From Candidatus Accumulibacter similis (GTDB taxonomy: Bacteria > Pseudomonadota > Gammaproteobacteria > Burkholderiales > Rhodocyclaceae): a DNA stretch of 64,000 nucleotides. The stretch covers positions 1,980,415-2,044,414 of the forward strand of contig CP054595.1 of the NCBI GenBank assembly GCA_013347225.1. Reading direction: 5' to 3'. Of the stretch, positions 20,254-28,388 are shown one piece after another. The notes under the pieces were generated by a model. The model saw only the letters and a program-made list of their open reading frames with translations, searched no databases and was not told the DNA's origin. Numbering within the stretch: the first letter of the stretch is position 1; each line of letters starts with the position of its first letter. A program made the translations under genes and the position numbers.

Positions 20254-20415
20254 GGCGGGAACCCGTGAATTGAGGATGTTTTGTCTCCAATGTTACGGCA
20301 TTCCGGATGATTCCGTTCCGATGCATTTGCGCGCATGCTTCGTCGCACGCTCGCGCCGCGGGCCGCAAGGTGTCGAATGAACCAAGGTTCTCGTCCATCG
20401 ATCAGGAGAAGACTC

Positions 20416-20793
20416 ATGCATGTTCACCCGCAGACCCCACCAACCGCCACCCCGATTCCCGGCATCGCCCACAGCACCTGGGCCGGCCGCGCGCAGGGCC
20501 TGACGCAGCTCAGTCTCTGGCGGCAGAGCATTGCGCCCGGGTGTGCCACGCCGCCGCACCGGCACGACTGCGACGAGATCGTCCTCTGCCTGTCCGGTAG
20601 CGGCGAACTGCTCATTGCCGGAGCGGTACACCAGTTCGTCGCCGGGCAGACGATCACCGTGCCGCGCGACGCCCCGCACCGGATTGAGGCCGTCGGCGCA
20701 GAGCCACTGGAGATCATTGCCGTGCTGGCCGCGTCGCCGGTCGCGGTGTTCCTTCCCGACGAGCAGCTCCTCGAACTGCCGTGGCCCAGTTGA
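20416..20793 (+). CDS. Single-domain cupin protein
   Basis: The 125-residue protein has a cupin fold with motif 1 PPHRHDCDEIVLCLSGSGE (metal-ligand His-x-His and Glu) and motif 2 VPRDAPHRIEAVG. Such small cupins are metal-dependent enzymes or sensors of many kinds, so no substrate is assigned. AGGAG at 20403-20407 supports the start at 20416. The gene is divergent from the LysR regulator, its likely controller. Confidence 0.82.
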   Translation: MHVHPQTPPTATPIPGIAHSTWAGRAQGLTQLSLWRQSIAPGCATPPHRHDCDEIVLCLSGSGELLIAGAVHQFVAGQTITVPRDAPHRIEAVGAEPLEIIAVLAASPVAVFLPDEQLLELPWPS

Positions 20794-20839
20794 CCGACGC
20801 CAGCGATCGGCTCCCGGACGACTCAGGTGGCGCAGCAGA

Positions 20840-20870
20840 CAGGAGGCGAAGGCGGTCCGGCCGCCTCCTG
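20840..20870 (+). terminator. Stem-loop after the cupin gene
   Basis: An 8-base inverted repeat (CAGGAGGC and GCCTCCTG) encloses a smaller GGCGG/CCGCC stem 46 bases after the cupin stop codon. No clear T-tract follows. Confidence 0.4.
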
Positions 20871-20941
20871 CTGGCGATCAGGCCCGCTGCGGGCTTATCA
20901 TTGATTCCTCGCCAGATCCTCAGTCATCGACAGGACGTGCC

Positions 20942-21538
20942 ATGCAGCCATTGCTCCGGATACTGTTCAGCCTCTTCCTCCTCATCTTCGCACCGGTCGC
21001 CGTCGCAGCCGACGGCGACCCGCATGCCGCCGACCGGCAGGCGCTGATCAAGCTGTTCCGCGAGATGGAGGCGGCGATCAACGCGCAGGATGTCGAACGG
21101 ATGGTCGCCCAGATGCACCCGCAGGTGACGGTCACCTGGCTCAACGGCGAGGTGTCGCGCGGCCATGACGAGGTGCGCGCCTACTACCACAAGATGGTCA
21201 AGGGCGAGAAGCGGATTCTCGACCGCTACCTGACGACCGCCAGGCTCGGCAACCCGGCGCGCTTCTTCGGCAACGGCGAGGTGGCGGTGGCCGACGGGAC
21301 GATGGTGGACCAGTTCTTTCCCGTCGCCCGTGGACCGTTCTCGCTCGACTCCAACTGGACTTCGACCTCGGCGAAGGTGGGTGACCGTTGGCAGGTGGTT
21401 TCGCTGCACCTGTCGGCAAACGTGTTCACCAACTCGCTGCTCGCCGAGGCGGAGCGGGCGATCTGGTATGTCGGGGCGGGCGCCGGCGTCGGCGGTCTGC
21501 TGCTCGGCTGGCTGCTCGGTCGTCGGCGACGGCGCTAG
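20942..21538 (+). CDS. Exported NTF2-fold (SnoaL/DUF4440-like) protein with C-terminal anchor
   Basis: The 198-residue protein has a signal peptide (MQPLLRILFSLFLLIFAPVAVAA). A domain of the NTF2/SnoaL type follows (about 30-160: helical start, then EVSRGHDEVRAYYHKMV and a paired-strand region). A C-terminal hydrophobic helix ends in a basic tail (GGLLLGWLLGRRRRR). This arrangement suggests a periplasmic domain tethered to the inner membrane. No catalytic function can be assigned. It ends 13 bases from the convergent CdsA-like gene. Confidence 0.72.
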   Translation: MQPLLRILFSLFLLIFAPVAVAADGDPHAADRQALIKLFREMEAAINAQDVERMVAQMHPQVTVTWLNGEVSRGHDEVRAYYHKMVKGEKRILDRYLTTARLGNPARFFGNGEVAVADGTMVDQFFPVARGPFSLDSNWTSTSAKVGDRWQVVSLHLSANVFTNSLLAEAERAIWYVGAGAGVGGLLLGWLLGRRRRR

Positions 21539-21551
21539 CGCGGCTCCCCGT

Positions 21552-22526
21552 TCAGGGGCTCCAACCGCAGCGCAGCAGGTAGTAGAAGGCCGGTGCCGAC
21601 AGGCAGAGCGAGTCGAGCCGGTCGAGCATGCCGCCGTGACCGGGAATCAGCGTCCCCCAGTCCTTGATGCCGCGCTGCCGCTTCTGCACCGAGAGCAGCA
21701 ATCCGCCGACGAAACCGAGGACGCCGAGCAGCAGCGAGGCGAGTGCCGCGCCGGCCGGGGTGAACGGTGTCAGCGGCGCCAGCCAGGCGCCGAGCGCGCA
21801 GGCGCTGAGGAGGCCGCCGACGGTGCCCTCGACGGTCTTCGCCGGCGACAGGCGGGGAGCGATCGGATGCCGTCCGAGCAGCTTGCCCCAGAGGTACTGC
21901 AGGACGTCGCCGACCTGCACGACGAGCAGCAGGAAGACGAGCAGCCACGCATTGCGTTCCCCGCCCTCGGCGCCGCCGGGCAGCGTCAGCAGTGCCGGAA
22001 CGTGCGAGATGCCGTAGACGCAGAACAGCAGGCCGGCCTGCAGCGGCCCGATGCCTGCCGGCGGCTTGCCGGTGGCGCGGCGCAGCCGTTCGCAGAGCGG
22101 CAGGACGAGCAGGACGCAGAGCGGGATCAGGCTGCCCCACAGCGGGCCGGGAGCACCGAAGAGCAGCAGATACTGCAGCGGCACGACGATGCCGAGGCTC
22201 AGCCAGCGCAGCCCTCGCGGCAGCGCGGCACCGGTTTCGCCGGCGAGGAACTCGCGCAACGCGACCAGGGAGGCGAGGGCAAACAGCAGGATGACGCCCG
22301 GCCGTCCGGCGAGCAGCGCCAGGCCGACGGCGATGGCGATCAGCCACCAGCCGTCGATGCGCCGGTTGAGATTGTCGAGCAGCGCATGTGGCTGCCGGCG
22401 GGCCAGCCGCAGCCGGAGCAGGCGGGCAACCAGCGTGGCCAGCAGCAGGACGCCGACGATGCCGCCAGTCATTCGCCAGGCGGCGTCAGGCAGCTGCGGC
22501 AGCAGGTGGGCGTCGGGCCAGTCCAT
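21552..22526 (-). CDS. ynbB: CdsA-family phosphatidate cytidylyltransferase homologue (YnbB type)
   Basis: The 324-residue multi-membrane-helix protein carries the CTP-transferase signature near the C-terminus (SVQKRQRGIKDWGTLIPGHGG, given in parts: SVQKRQRGIKD, PGHGGMLDRLDS). CdsA enzymes make CDP-diacylglycerol from phosphatidate and CTP. It is the last gene of a four-gene operon that matches the content of E. coli ynbABCD, so it is more likely a dedicated paralogue than the housekeeping CdsA. It starts 19 bases after the phosphatase-fusion gene. Confidence 0.85.
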   Translation of the reverse strand: MDWPDAHLLPQLPDAAWRMTGGIVGVLLLATLVARLLRLRLARRQPHALLDNLNRRIDGWWLIAIAVGLALLAGRPGVILLFALASLVALREFLAGETGAALPRGLRWLSLGIVVPLQYLLLFGAPGPLWGSLIPLCVLLVLPLCERLRRATGKPPAGIGPLQAGLLFCVYGISHVPALLTLPGGAEGGERNAWLLVFLLLVVQVGDVLQYLWGKLLGRHPIAPRLSPAKTVEGTVGGLLSACALGAWLAPLTPFTPAGAALASLLLGVLGFVGGLLLSVQKRQRGIKDWGTLIPGHGGMLDRLDSLCLSAPAFYYLLRCGWSP

Positions 22527-22545
22527 GTGCGCTTGCCGCGTTGCG

Positions 22546-23919
22546 TCAATCGCCCGCCATGGCTGCCGGCGGCTGCCGCCGCTGCCAGTCGGCGAGGGCA
22601 GCGATTTCCGGGGCGCCGAGGACTATCGCCGGTCGCGCGCGTTGCACCAGGGCGACGGCTTCGCCGGCGTTGGCGGCCTGGCCGCTGCGCAACAGCCAGG
22701 CAGCGACGACGAGCGCGCTGCGTGCCAGGCCGAGCGCGCAGCAGACGAGGACCGGACCGCTGGCGAGCGCGCGCTGCAGGTGTGTCAGCGCGTCGTCGAT
22801 CTGGTCGTCGTCGGGCGTCACCAGGTCGAGCATCGGCACGCTGGCGTGCGCCACGCCGGGGCTGCTGCAGGGCAGCTCGGCGCACACATCGACGACCGTC
22901 GTCACCGGCAGGACGCGCAGATCCGCAGCACTGGGCAACCGACCGAGCAGGACTCCGGGGACAACGACATCGGCCACGGCGAGCCGGCGCGTCCACCAGC
23001 AGCGGTTGAGCCAGGCGCCGACCAGGTAGGGGCCGAGCAGGCAGCGCACGGCGACGGGCATCGAGCCGTCGTCGCGCTTGCCGAAGGCCCGGCCATCGAG
23101 CAGCAGGTAGATCGCTGCCACCATCGCCAGCGACGCCGCCGGCCAGAGCAGCCAGAGCCAGCCGCCGCCGGCCAGCGCGGCGACGCTGCCGAGGGCGAGC
23201 ACCGCGGCGGCGTAGGCCAGCGACAGCCGGCGTCGCCGCCGATCGCGGCTGGGTCGCAGATGTCGGAGCGGCGAGCCACCCGCGTCCGGAAACAGCCAGA
23301 TGGCGAGGCAGCCGAGCCAGAGCCCGGTCGGGATATCGAAGAAGTGATGCTGCCAGGTGGTCAGCACCGAGACTCCGATGAGCAGCGCGATGCCATGGAC
23401 GGCGCCATGCCACCGCCGCGGGACGACCCGCAGATACGGCGCCAGGAGGACGACGAGCAGGGCGATGTGCAGCGACGGCGCCTGGTTGTACGGCTGGTCG
23501 AAGCTCGTCAGCAGATCGAACAGCCAGCCGAAGGCACCGTCGACGGCTCCGCGGTCGAAGGTCACGCGCAGCGGGAAGACGAGAAAGCAGCCGATCGCGA
23601 TCACCTGCGTCGCCAGCAGGCGGCAGGCGTGCGTGTCGAGTTCGCGGCGCGTCCGGCAGAGCAGCAGCGAGAGGCCGTAGAGCAGGTCGATCAGCCAGTA
23701 GGGGACGATCGTCCAGGGCAGCAGCGGGATGTGTCGCTCCCAGTCGAAACGGATGAAGCCGACATCGCCGCGCTGGCCGCTGACCCAGGTGGCGAAGCCG
23801 TAGCTGGCGAAGAAAAACGGCCCGAGCAGCAGGAGCCAGGCGATCGCCCGTCGCCACGGACGGCGCCCGGCGGCGCCGGCAGCGTCGGCACGCAAGGGCG
23901 ACGCCTGCGCGGAGTTCAA
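22546..23919 (-). CDS. ynbD: PAP2-like phosphatase fused to dual-specificity phosphatase (YnbD type)
   Basis: The protein of about 457 residues has several membrane helices. A PAP2-type active site is split into QAPSLH (about 146-152) and a TWQHHFFD segment, as in inositolphosphorylceramide-synthase-like enzymes. A C-terminal cytoplasmic dual-specificity phosphatase follows, with Cys-x5-Arg (CALGLAR, about residue 392). The general HC of that motif reads CC here. A TTG at 23919 whose last bases overlap the upstream stop is the best start; the frame is open to 24102, but that would overlap the upstream gene heavily. The fusion matches E. coli YnbD in layout and length. Confidence 0.82.
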   Translation of the reverse strand: MNSAQASPLRADAAGAAGRRPWRRAIAWLLLLGPFFFASYGFATWVSGQRGDVGFIRFDWERHIPLLPWTIVPYWLIDLLYGLSLLLCRTRRELDTHACRLLATQVIAIGCFLVFPLRVTFDRGAVDGAFGWLFDLLTSFDQPYNQAPSLHIALLVVLLAPYLRVVPRRWHGAVHGIALLIGVSVLTTWQHHFFDIPTGLWLGCLAIWLFPDAGGSPLRHLRPSRDRRRRRLSLAYAAAVLALGSVAALAGGGWLWLLWPAASLAMVAAIYLLLDGRAFGKRDDGSMPVAVRCLLGPYLVGAWLNRCWWTRRLAVADVVVPGVLLGRLPSAADLRVLPVTTVVDVCAELPCSSPGVAHASVPMLDLVTPDDDQIDDALTHLQRALASGPVLVCCALGLARSALVVAAWLLRSGQAANAGEAVALVQRARPAIVLGAPEIAALADWQRRQPPAAMAGD

Positions 23920-25664
23920 TCGCGCCGGGCCAGCGAGACGCTGAACATTCCCCAGTCGTCGATCCACTGCGCCAGCTTGCTGAAGCCGGCGATCCGCACC
24001 AGTTCGTCGATCTCCGCCTGCGTTCGCCGGCGCATGATCCACGGCTGGTGTCCGCGGTGGCTGGTCAAGGTGCGTGCGATCAGCTCGAGCTGTGGATGCC
24101 ATGGCTGGCCGGTGTAGATGAGGTAGCCGCCGCGTTCGCTGGCCTTCGCCAGCCCGCGCAGCGAGGCAGCGACCACCTCGTTGTCGGAAAACAGCTCATA
24201 GAGGCCGGAAACGGTCACCAGGTTGGGGCGCGGGCTGAGCGCCGCGAGTTCGGCCTCGGCGAAGGCGTTGCCGGTCTCGCAGCGGGCGATGTCGGCAAGC
24301 CCGGCGGCGTCGAGCAGCACCTGCGCCTGCGCAACGTTGGCCGGGTCGAGGTCGCGCAGCAGCAGCGACTGCGGGCGCTCGGGCAACGCCTGCAGCGCCT
24401 CGACCAGATAGCGCCCATGCCCGGCGGCGGGGTCGAAGACGCGCAGCGGCTGGCCGGCGACACGCAGCCGTTCGGCGGCGCTGGCGATCGCCGCCAGCAG
24501 GTGTTCGCGGCGGACACGCACGCCGCGCCAGCCGATCGAGCCGAGATAGCCGCGATCGATCAGCCTGCCGAGCAGCAGGCGGCCACGCGCCTGGTTGCGG
24601 TAGACGTGATCGAGGCTGCTGCCGGAGTCGAAGCCGCTCCGGAGGCCGATGGCAATCCCTTCGCCGAGCCGGCCGAGCGTGCGCATCGCGAGGCGGGTGG
24701 CGGCAAAGCTCCAGCGGCGCGGCGAGAGACGCCGCAGCGGCTGTCCGAGGCGCAGTTCCTCGTCGCGCGTGTGGCCGCTGCGATCGGCCTGCAGCAGCGA
24801 GTCGGCAGCCGGGGGCGCGGAGAACATCCGTTCGATGAAGGCGCGGATGGCGTCGAGCGCCGGCTTGCGCTCGCGCTCGCCCAGGGTGTCGTGCAGGAAT
24901 CCCGGCAGCAGGTGGCACTCCCGGACTGGCGATCCGAGGCGTTCAAAGAAGCGCTCCTGCGGCTGGCGATGAACGACCCAGTCATTGCCCGAGATCAGCA
25001 ACTGCAACGGCACGCGGATCGCCTGCGCATCGGCGACCACCCGGTCAGCGGCATCGGCGAGTTCGAGGAGGACGCGGGCCGAGATGCTGCGGGTGATCAG
25101 CGGGTCCGTGTCATAGGAGGCGACCCGCTCCGGATCATGGGTGAGGAAGCGCGCCTTGACGTACGAGGTGATGAAGAAGTTGCCGAACAGCCGCCGCATC
25201 AGCGCCAGTCCCGGACGCGCCAGGGGGACGTAGAGGCGGACCTGGAAGGCCGGTGCCGTCAGGACCAGGCAGCGCAAGCGCGGCGCGTAATCGTGCACCC
25301 AGGTGGCGGCGATGACTGCGCCGACGCTCTGGCCGATCAGTGCGATATCCTGCGGAGCGATGCCGTAGGCGTCGCCGACGTGCGTGACGAAGGCCTCGAG
25401 ATCCCGGACCAGGGCGGCAAAGCCCGGACTGTCGCCACGTACACCGGGCGAGCGCCCGTGGCCGCGGGCGTCCCAGGCGAACATCGCGAAGCCATCGAGG
25501 CCGAGTTCGTCGACCACATGCTGCAGTCGTCCCGAATGTTCGTGGCCGCGATGCAGGAGGAGCAGCGCGCGCGCCTCGCCGCCGGCCTGCAGCGGCGGCC
25601 AATGGCGATAGAAGAGGCTGCTGCCATCGTGTGTCGTGAATTGTCTTTCCTGCGCCCGGCGCAT
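23916..25664 (-). CDS. ynbC: Alpha/beta hydrolase fused to class I methyltransferase (YnbC type)
   Basis: The 582-residue protein joins two enzymes. The N-terminal half (about 1-285) is an alpha/beta hydrolase of the monoacylglycerol-lipase kind: WDARGHGRS, nucleophile elbow GQSVGA (about 110-115) and a late HD for the catalytic His. The C-terminal half (about 330-582) is a Rossmann methyltransferase with motif I VFDPAAGHGRYL (about 408-419) and a following DLDPAN acidic motif. The length is close to E. coli YnbC. Its stop overlaps the next gene and it starts 24 bases after ynbA. A role in lipid deacylation and methylation is inferred. Confidence 0.85.
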   Translation of the reverse strand: MRRAQERQFTTHDGSSLFYRHWPPLQAGGEARALLLLHRGHEHSGRLQHVVDELGLDGFAMFAWDARGHGRSPGVRGDSPGFAALVRDLEAFVTHVGDAYGIAPQDIALIGQSVGAVIAATWVHDYAPRLRCLVLTAPAFQVRLYVPLARPGLALMRRLFGNFFITSYVKARFLTHDPERVASYDTDPLITRSISARVLLELADAADRVVADAQAIRVPLQLLISGNDWVVHRQPQERFFERLGSPVRECHLLPGFLHDTLGERERKPALDAIRAFIERMFSAPPAADSLLQADRSGHTRDEELRLGQPLRRLSPRRWSFAATRLAMRTLGRLGEGIAIGLRSGFDSGSSLDHVYRNQARGRLLLGRLIDRGYLGSIGWRGVRVRREHLLAAIASAAERLRVAGQPLRVFDPAAGHGRYLVEALQALPERPQSLLLRDLDPANVAQAQVLLDAAGLADIARCETGNAFAEAELAALSPRPNLVTVSGLYELFSDNEVVAASLRGLAKASERGGYLIYTGQPWHPQLELIARTLTSHRGHQPWIMRRRTQAEIDELVRIAGFSKLAQWIDDWGMFSVSLARRD

Positions 25665-25688
25665 CTCAGTGTCCTCCGTTGTCCGCCG

Positions 25689-26312
25689 TCATGGCTGTCC
25701 GCCCCGGTCTTCGCCGGCGATGCCGCGCCGGACCCGGTTGCCGATCGTCGGCAGCAGCAGGACGGCGATCGTCGCCAGCACCCCGGCAAGCCACGGACCG
25801 GGCGGGATGCCGCAGCCGAGCAGCAGGCCGAGTGCCCCGAAAACCAGCGCGCGATCGCTCTTGCCCATCGGCCCGTCGTTGCGCCGCCCGCTGCCGTCAG
25901 CGGTGGCGACCACGGCAGCCAGTTCGGCAACGTTCGCCAGCACGACGACGAGCACCGCCAGCGCGCTGCCGGTCGCGGGCAGCAGCGCGAACGGCAGATA
26001 CAACGCGGCATCGGCGAGCAGGTCGGCGAGTTCGTTGAGGCACGCACCGAGCCTTGAGGCCTGGCCGAATTCGCGCGCGAGCAGACCGTCGATCGCGTTC
26101 AACGCCATGCGTGCCAGCAGCCAGCCGGGCAACAGCAGGAACCAGATCGACTCGCCAGCGGCCGCCGCCAGCGCCAGCCCGACGCCGAGCAGCAGCGATG
26201 CGGCGGCGGTGCCGATGGTCACCTGGTTGGCGGTGACGCCGCCCGCATGCAGGCGCCGCGCGACCGGTCGCAGCAGCGCCTGGAAGCGCGGTTTCAGCGC
26301 GTAGAGGGTCAT
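25689..26312 (-). CDS. ynbA: CDP-alcohol phosphatidyltransferase homologue (YnbA type)
   Basis: The 207-residue membrane protein belongs to the CDP-alcohol phosphatidyltransferase family, which swaps CMP on a CDP-lipid for an alcohol headgroup. The motif region reads NAIDGLLAR, then GACLNELAD. The usual first Asp (D-x2-DG) and third Asp (G-x3-D) are both Asn here, while DG, AR and the final Asp remain. The start at 26312 (MTLYALKPRF) is chosen over an upstream in-frame ATG at 26369. It is the first gene of the ynb-like operon. Confidence 0.85.
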   Translation of the reverse strand: MTLYALKPRFQALLRPVARRLHAGGVTANQVTIGTAAASLLLGVGLALAAAAGESIWFLLLPGWLLARMALNAIDGLLAREFGQASRLGACLNELADLLADAALYLPFALLPATGSALAVLVVVLANVAELAAVVATADGSGRRNDGPMGKSDRALVFGALGLLLGCGIPPGPWLAGVLATIAVLLLPTIGNRVRRGIAGEDRGGQP

Positions 26313-26413
26313 CGACGGTGACGGAAGAAAGGGTGGCCCAGCAAACAGCATGCCGCCCGCAGGCGGCATCGGTGGCAGCCGGCGCCCCGCTGCCGGGGCT
26401 CCGTGCGCGTCCG

Positions 26414-28090
26414 CTAGAACTCGAAGTCCTCCTCGTAGAACTCCAGCGGACCACGGGCAGCGGCGCCACGCTCCTGTTCGCCCTTGCGCAGTTCGACGCG
26501 GCGTATCTTGCCGGAGATCGTCTTCGGCAGCTCGCCGAACTCGAGCCGCCGTACCCGCTTGTACGGCGACAGGCGGCTGCGCAGGAACACGAAGATGTCG
26601 CGCGCCAGTTCGCGGCTCGGCTCATGGCCGGCGCGCAGCGTCAGGAATGCCTTCGGCACCGCCAGCCGCAGCGGGTCGGGGCTCGGAACGACGGCCGCTT
26701 CGGCAACCGCGTCGTGCTCGATCAGGACGCTCTCGAGTTCGAAGGGGCTGATGCGGTAGTCGGACGCCTTGAAGACGTCATCGGCGCGGCCGACATAGGT
26801 GATGTAGCCGTCGGCATCGACCGCTGCCGTGTCGCCGGTGTGATAGAAACCGTCGCGCATCACTTCGGCGGTCTTCTCCGGATCATCGTCGTAGGCGATC
26901 ATCAGTCCGACCGGGCGCTGTGAGAGATCGAGGCAGATCTCGCCCTCTTCGGCGACATGCCCGTCGATGTCGACCAGGCGCACCTGATATCCGGGCATCG
27001 GCCGGCCCATCGAGCCGAGCTTGACGACCTGGCCGGGCGAATTGCCGACCTGCGCCGTCGTTTCGGTCTGGCCGAAACCGTCGCGCAGCGTGATTCCCCA
27101 GGCTTCGCGGACCTGGTCGATGACTTCCGGGTTGAGCGGCTCGCCCGCACCGATCAGTTCGCGAACCTTGACCGGGTACTTCTTCAGGTCTTCCTGGATC
27201 AGCATCCGCCAGACGGTCGGCGGCGCGCAGAGCGTCGTCACCGAACAGCGGACGAGCGTCTCGAGGATCGCCGCGGCGGCAAAGCGGGCGTAGTTGTAGA
27301 TGAAGATCGTCGCGCCGGCGTTCCACGGTGCGAAGAAGCAGCTCCAGGCGTGCTTCGCCCAGCCGGCCGAGCTGATGTTCCAATGCACGTCGCCCGGCTG
27401 CAGCCCGAGCCAGTACATCGTCGACAGGTGCGCGACCGGGTAGCTCTGCTGGCTGTGCAGGACGAGCTTCGGCTTCGACGTCGTGCCGGAGGTGAAGTAG
27501 AGGAGCTGCGGGTCGGTCGCCTTGGTCGGGCCGTCGGGCAGGAAGTCGCCCGCCCCGCTGTAGGCCTGCTCGAGTTGCTGCCAGCCGGCGACCGCACCGC
27601 CGACGGTGACCCGCGTGTAGTCGCCGGGCAGACCGTTGAACTTGTCGGCGTGCGTGTGGCCGATGATCACGTGCCGGATCTGGCCGCGGTCGATGCGGTC
27701 GCGCAGATCATCCGGCGCCAGCAGGGTGGTTGCCGGAGACAACACGGCACCGAGCTTGATCGATGCCAGCATCGTGTCCCACAACGGCACCTCGTTGCCG
27801 AGCATCATCAGGATGCGGTCGCCGCGGCGGACGCCCTGCTGCCGCAGCCAGTTGGCGACCTGGTTCGAGCGCCGCGACATCTCGGCAAAGGACATCTTCT
27901 GCTCCGAACCATCCTCGTTCACTACCCACAGTGCCGGCTTGTCATTGCCGGCGGCCATCACATCGAAGTAATCGAGTGCCCAGTTGAAGTCGTCCAGGAC
28001 CGGCCACTTGAAGTCACGATACGCCGTTTCGTAATCGGTACGGTGGGCCTGGAGGAAATCGCGGGCCTGCACGAAGGCCGAATAAGACAT
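26414..28090 (-). CDS. AMP-binding acyl-CoA synthetase
   Basis: The 558-residue enzyme belongs to the acyl-adenylate superfamily, which activates carboxylic acids with ATP and transfers them to CoA. It has the P-loop motif YFTSGTTSKPK (about 197-207), the DGFGQTETT adenine-binding motif, YHTGD and the C-terminal catalytic Lys in TISGKIRR (about 521). The overall shape is that of medium-chain acyl-CoA synthetases (ACSM type), but the substrate cannot be read from sequence. The ATG at 28090 is preceded by AAAGGAGC. It lies about 100 bases upstream of ynbA on the same strand and could feed the same lipid pathway. Confidence 0.88.
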   Translation of the reverse strand: MSYSAFVQARDFLQAHRTDYETAYRDFKWPVLDDFNWALDYFDVMAAGNDKPALWVVNEDGSEQKMSFAEMSRRSNQVANWLRQQGVRRGDRILMMLGNEVPLWDTMLASIKLGAVLSPATTLLAPDDLRDRIDRGQIRHVIIGHTHADKFNGLPGDYTRVTVGGAVAGWQQLEQAYSGAGDFLPDGPTKATDPQLLYFTSGTTSKPKLVLHSQQSYPVAHLSTMYWLGLQPGDVHWNISSAGWAKHAWSCFFAPWNAGATIFIYNYARFAAAAILETLVRCSVTTLCAPPTVWRMLIQEDLKKYPVKVRELIGAGEPLNPEVIDQVREAWGITLRDGFGQTETTAQVGNSPGQVVKLGSMGRPMPGYQVRLVDIDGHVAEEGEICLDLSQRPVGLMIAYDDDPEKTAEVMRDGFYHTGDTAAVDADGYITYVGRADDVFKASDYRISPFELESVLIEHDAVAEAAVVPSPDPLRLAVPKAFLTLRAGHEPSRELARDIFVFLRSRLSPYKRVRRLEFGELPKTISGKIRRVELRKGEQERGAAARGPLEFYEEDFEF

Positions 28091-28291
28091 CTCTGCTCCT
28101 TTCTTGTTGATGAAACCGCTCTGGCGCCGATCGCCGCCGCGCCCACTGCGTGGGCGTCCGGGCGTGCCGGCGTCTCTCCCCGACGGGTGCTCGTCAGCAG
28201 CAAGGGCAGAGCCGCCAGCGGCGGCGCGCGCAGTCTGCCTGTCGTCTGCCGCCGGCCCGTCCCTGCCATGCCTTGCAGCCCCGCATTGTAA

Positions 28292-28303
28292 GTGACTTGT
28301 CAC
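28292..28303. repeat. Short palindrome GTGAC-TT-GTCAC upstream of the acyl-CoA synthetase
   Basis: A perfect 5-base inverted repeat with two-base spacer sits about 200 bases upstream of the acyl-CoA synthetase start and 86 bases after the patatin stop (both on the minus strand). It could be an operator for a dimeric regulator. Chance occurrence is also possible. The rest of 28091-28388 shows nothing else. Confidence 0.25.
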
Positions 28304-28388
28304 CTTCGCCGCCATCGTTCCGGCAGCATGCTCATGGCACGGCACCGGGGCTCGCCGGAGCAGCCTGCCAGCGGCGTCGCCGTGCTGC

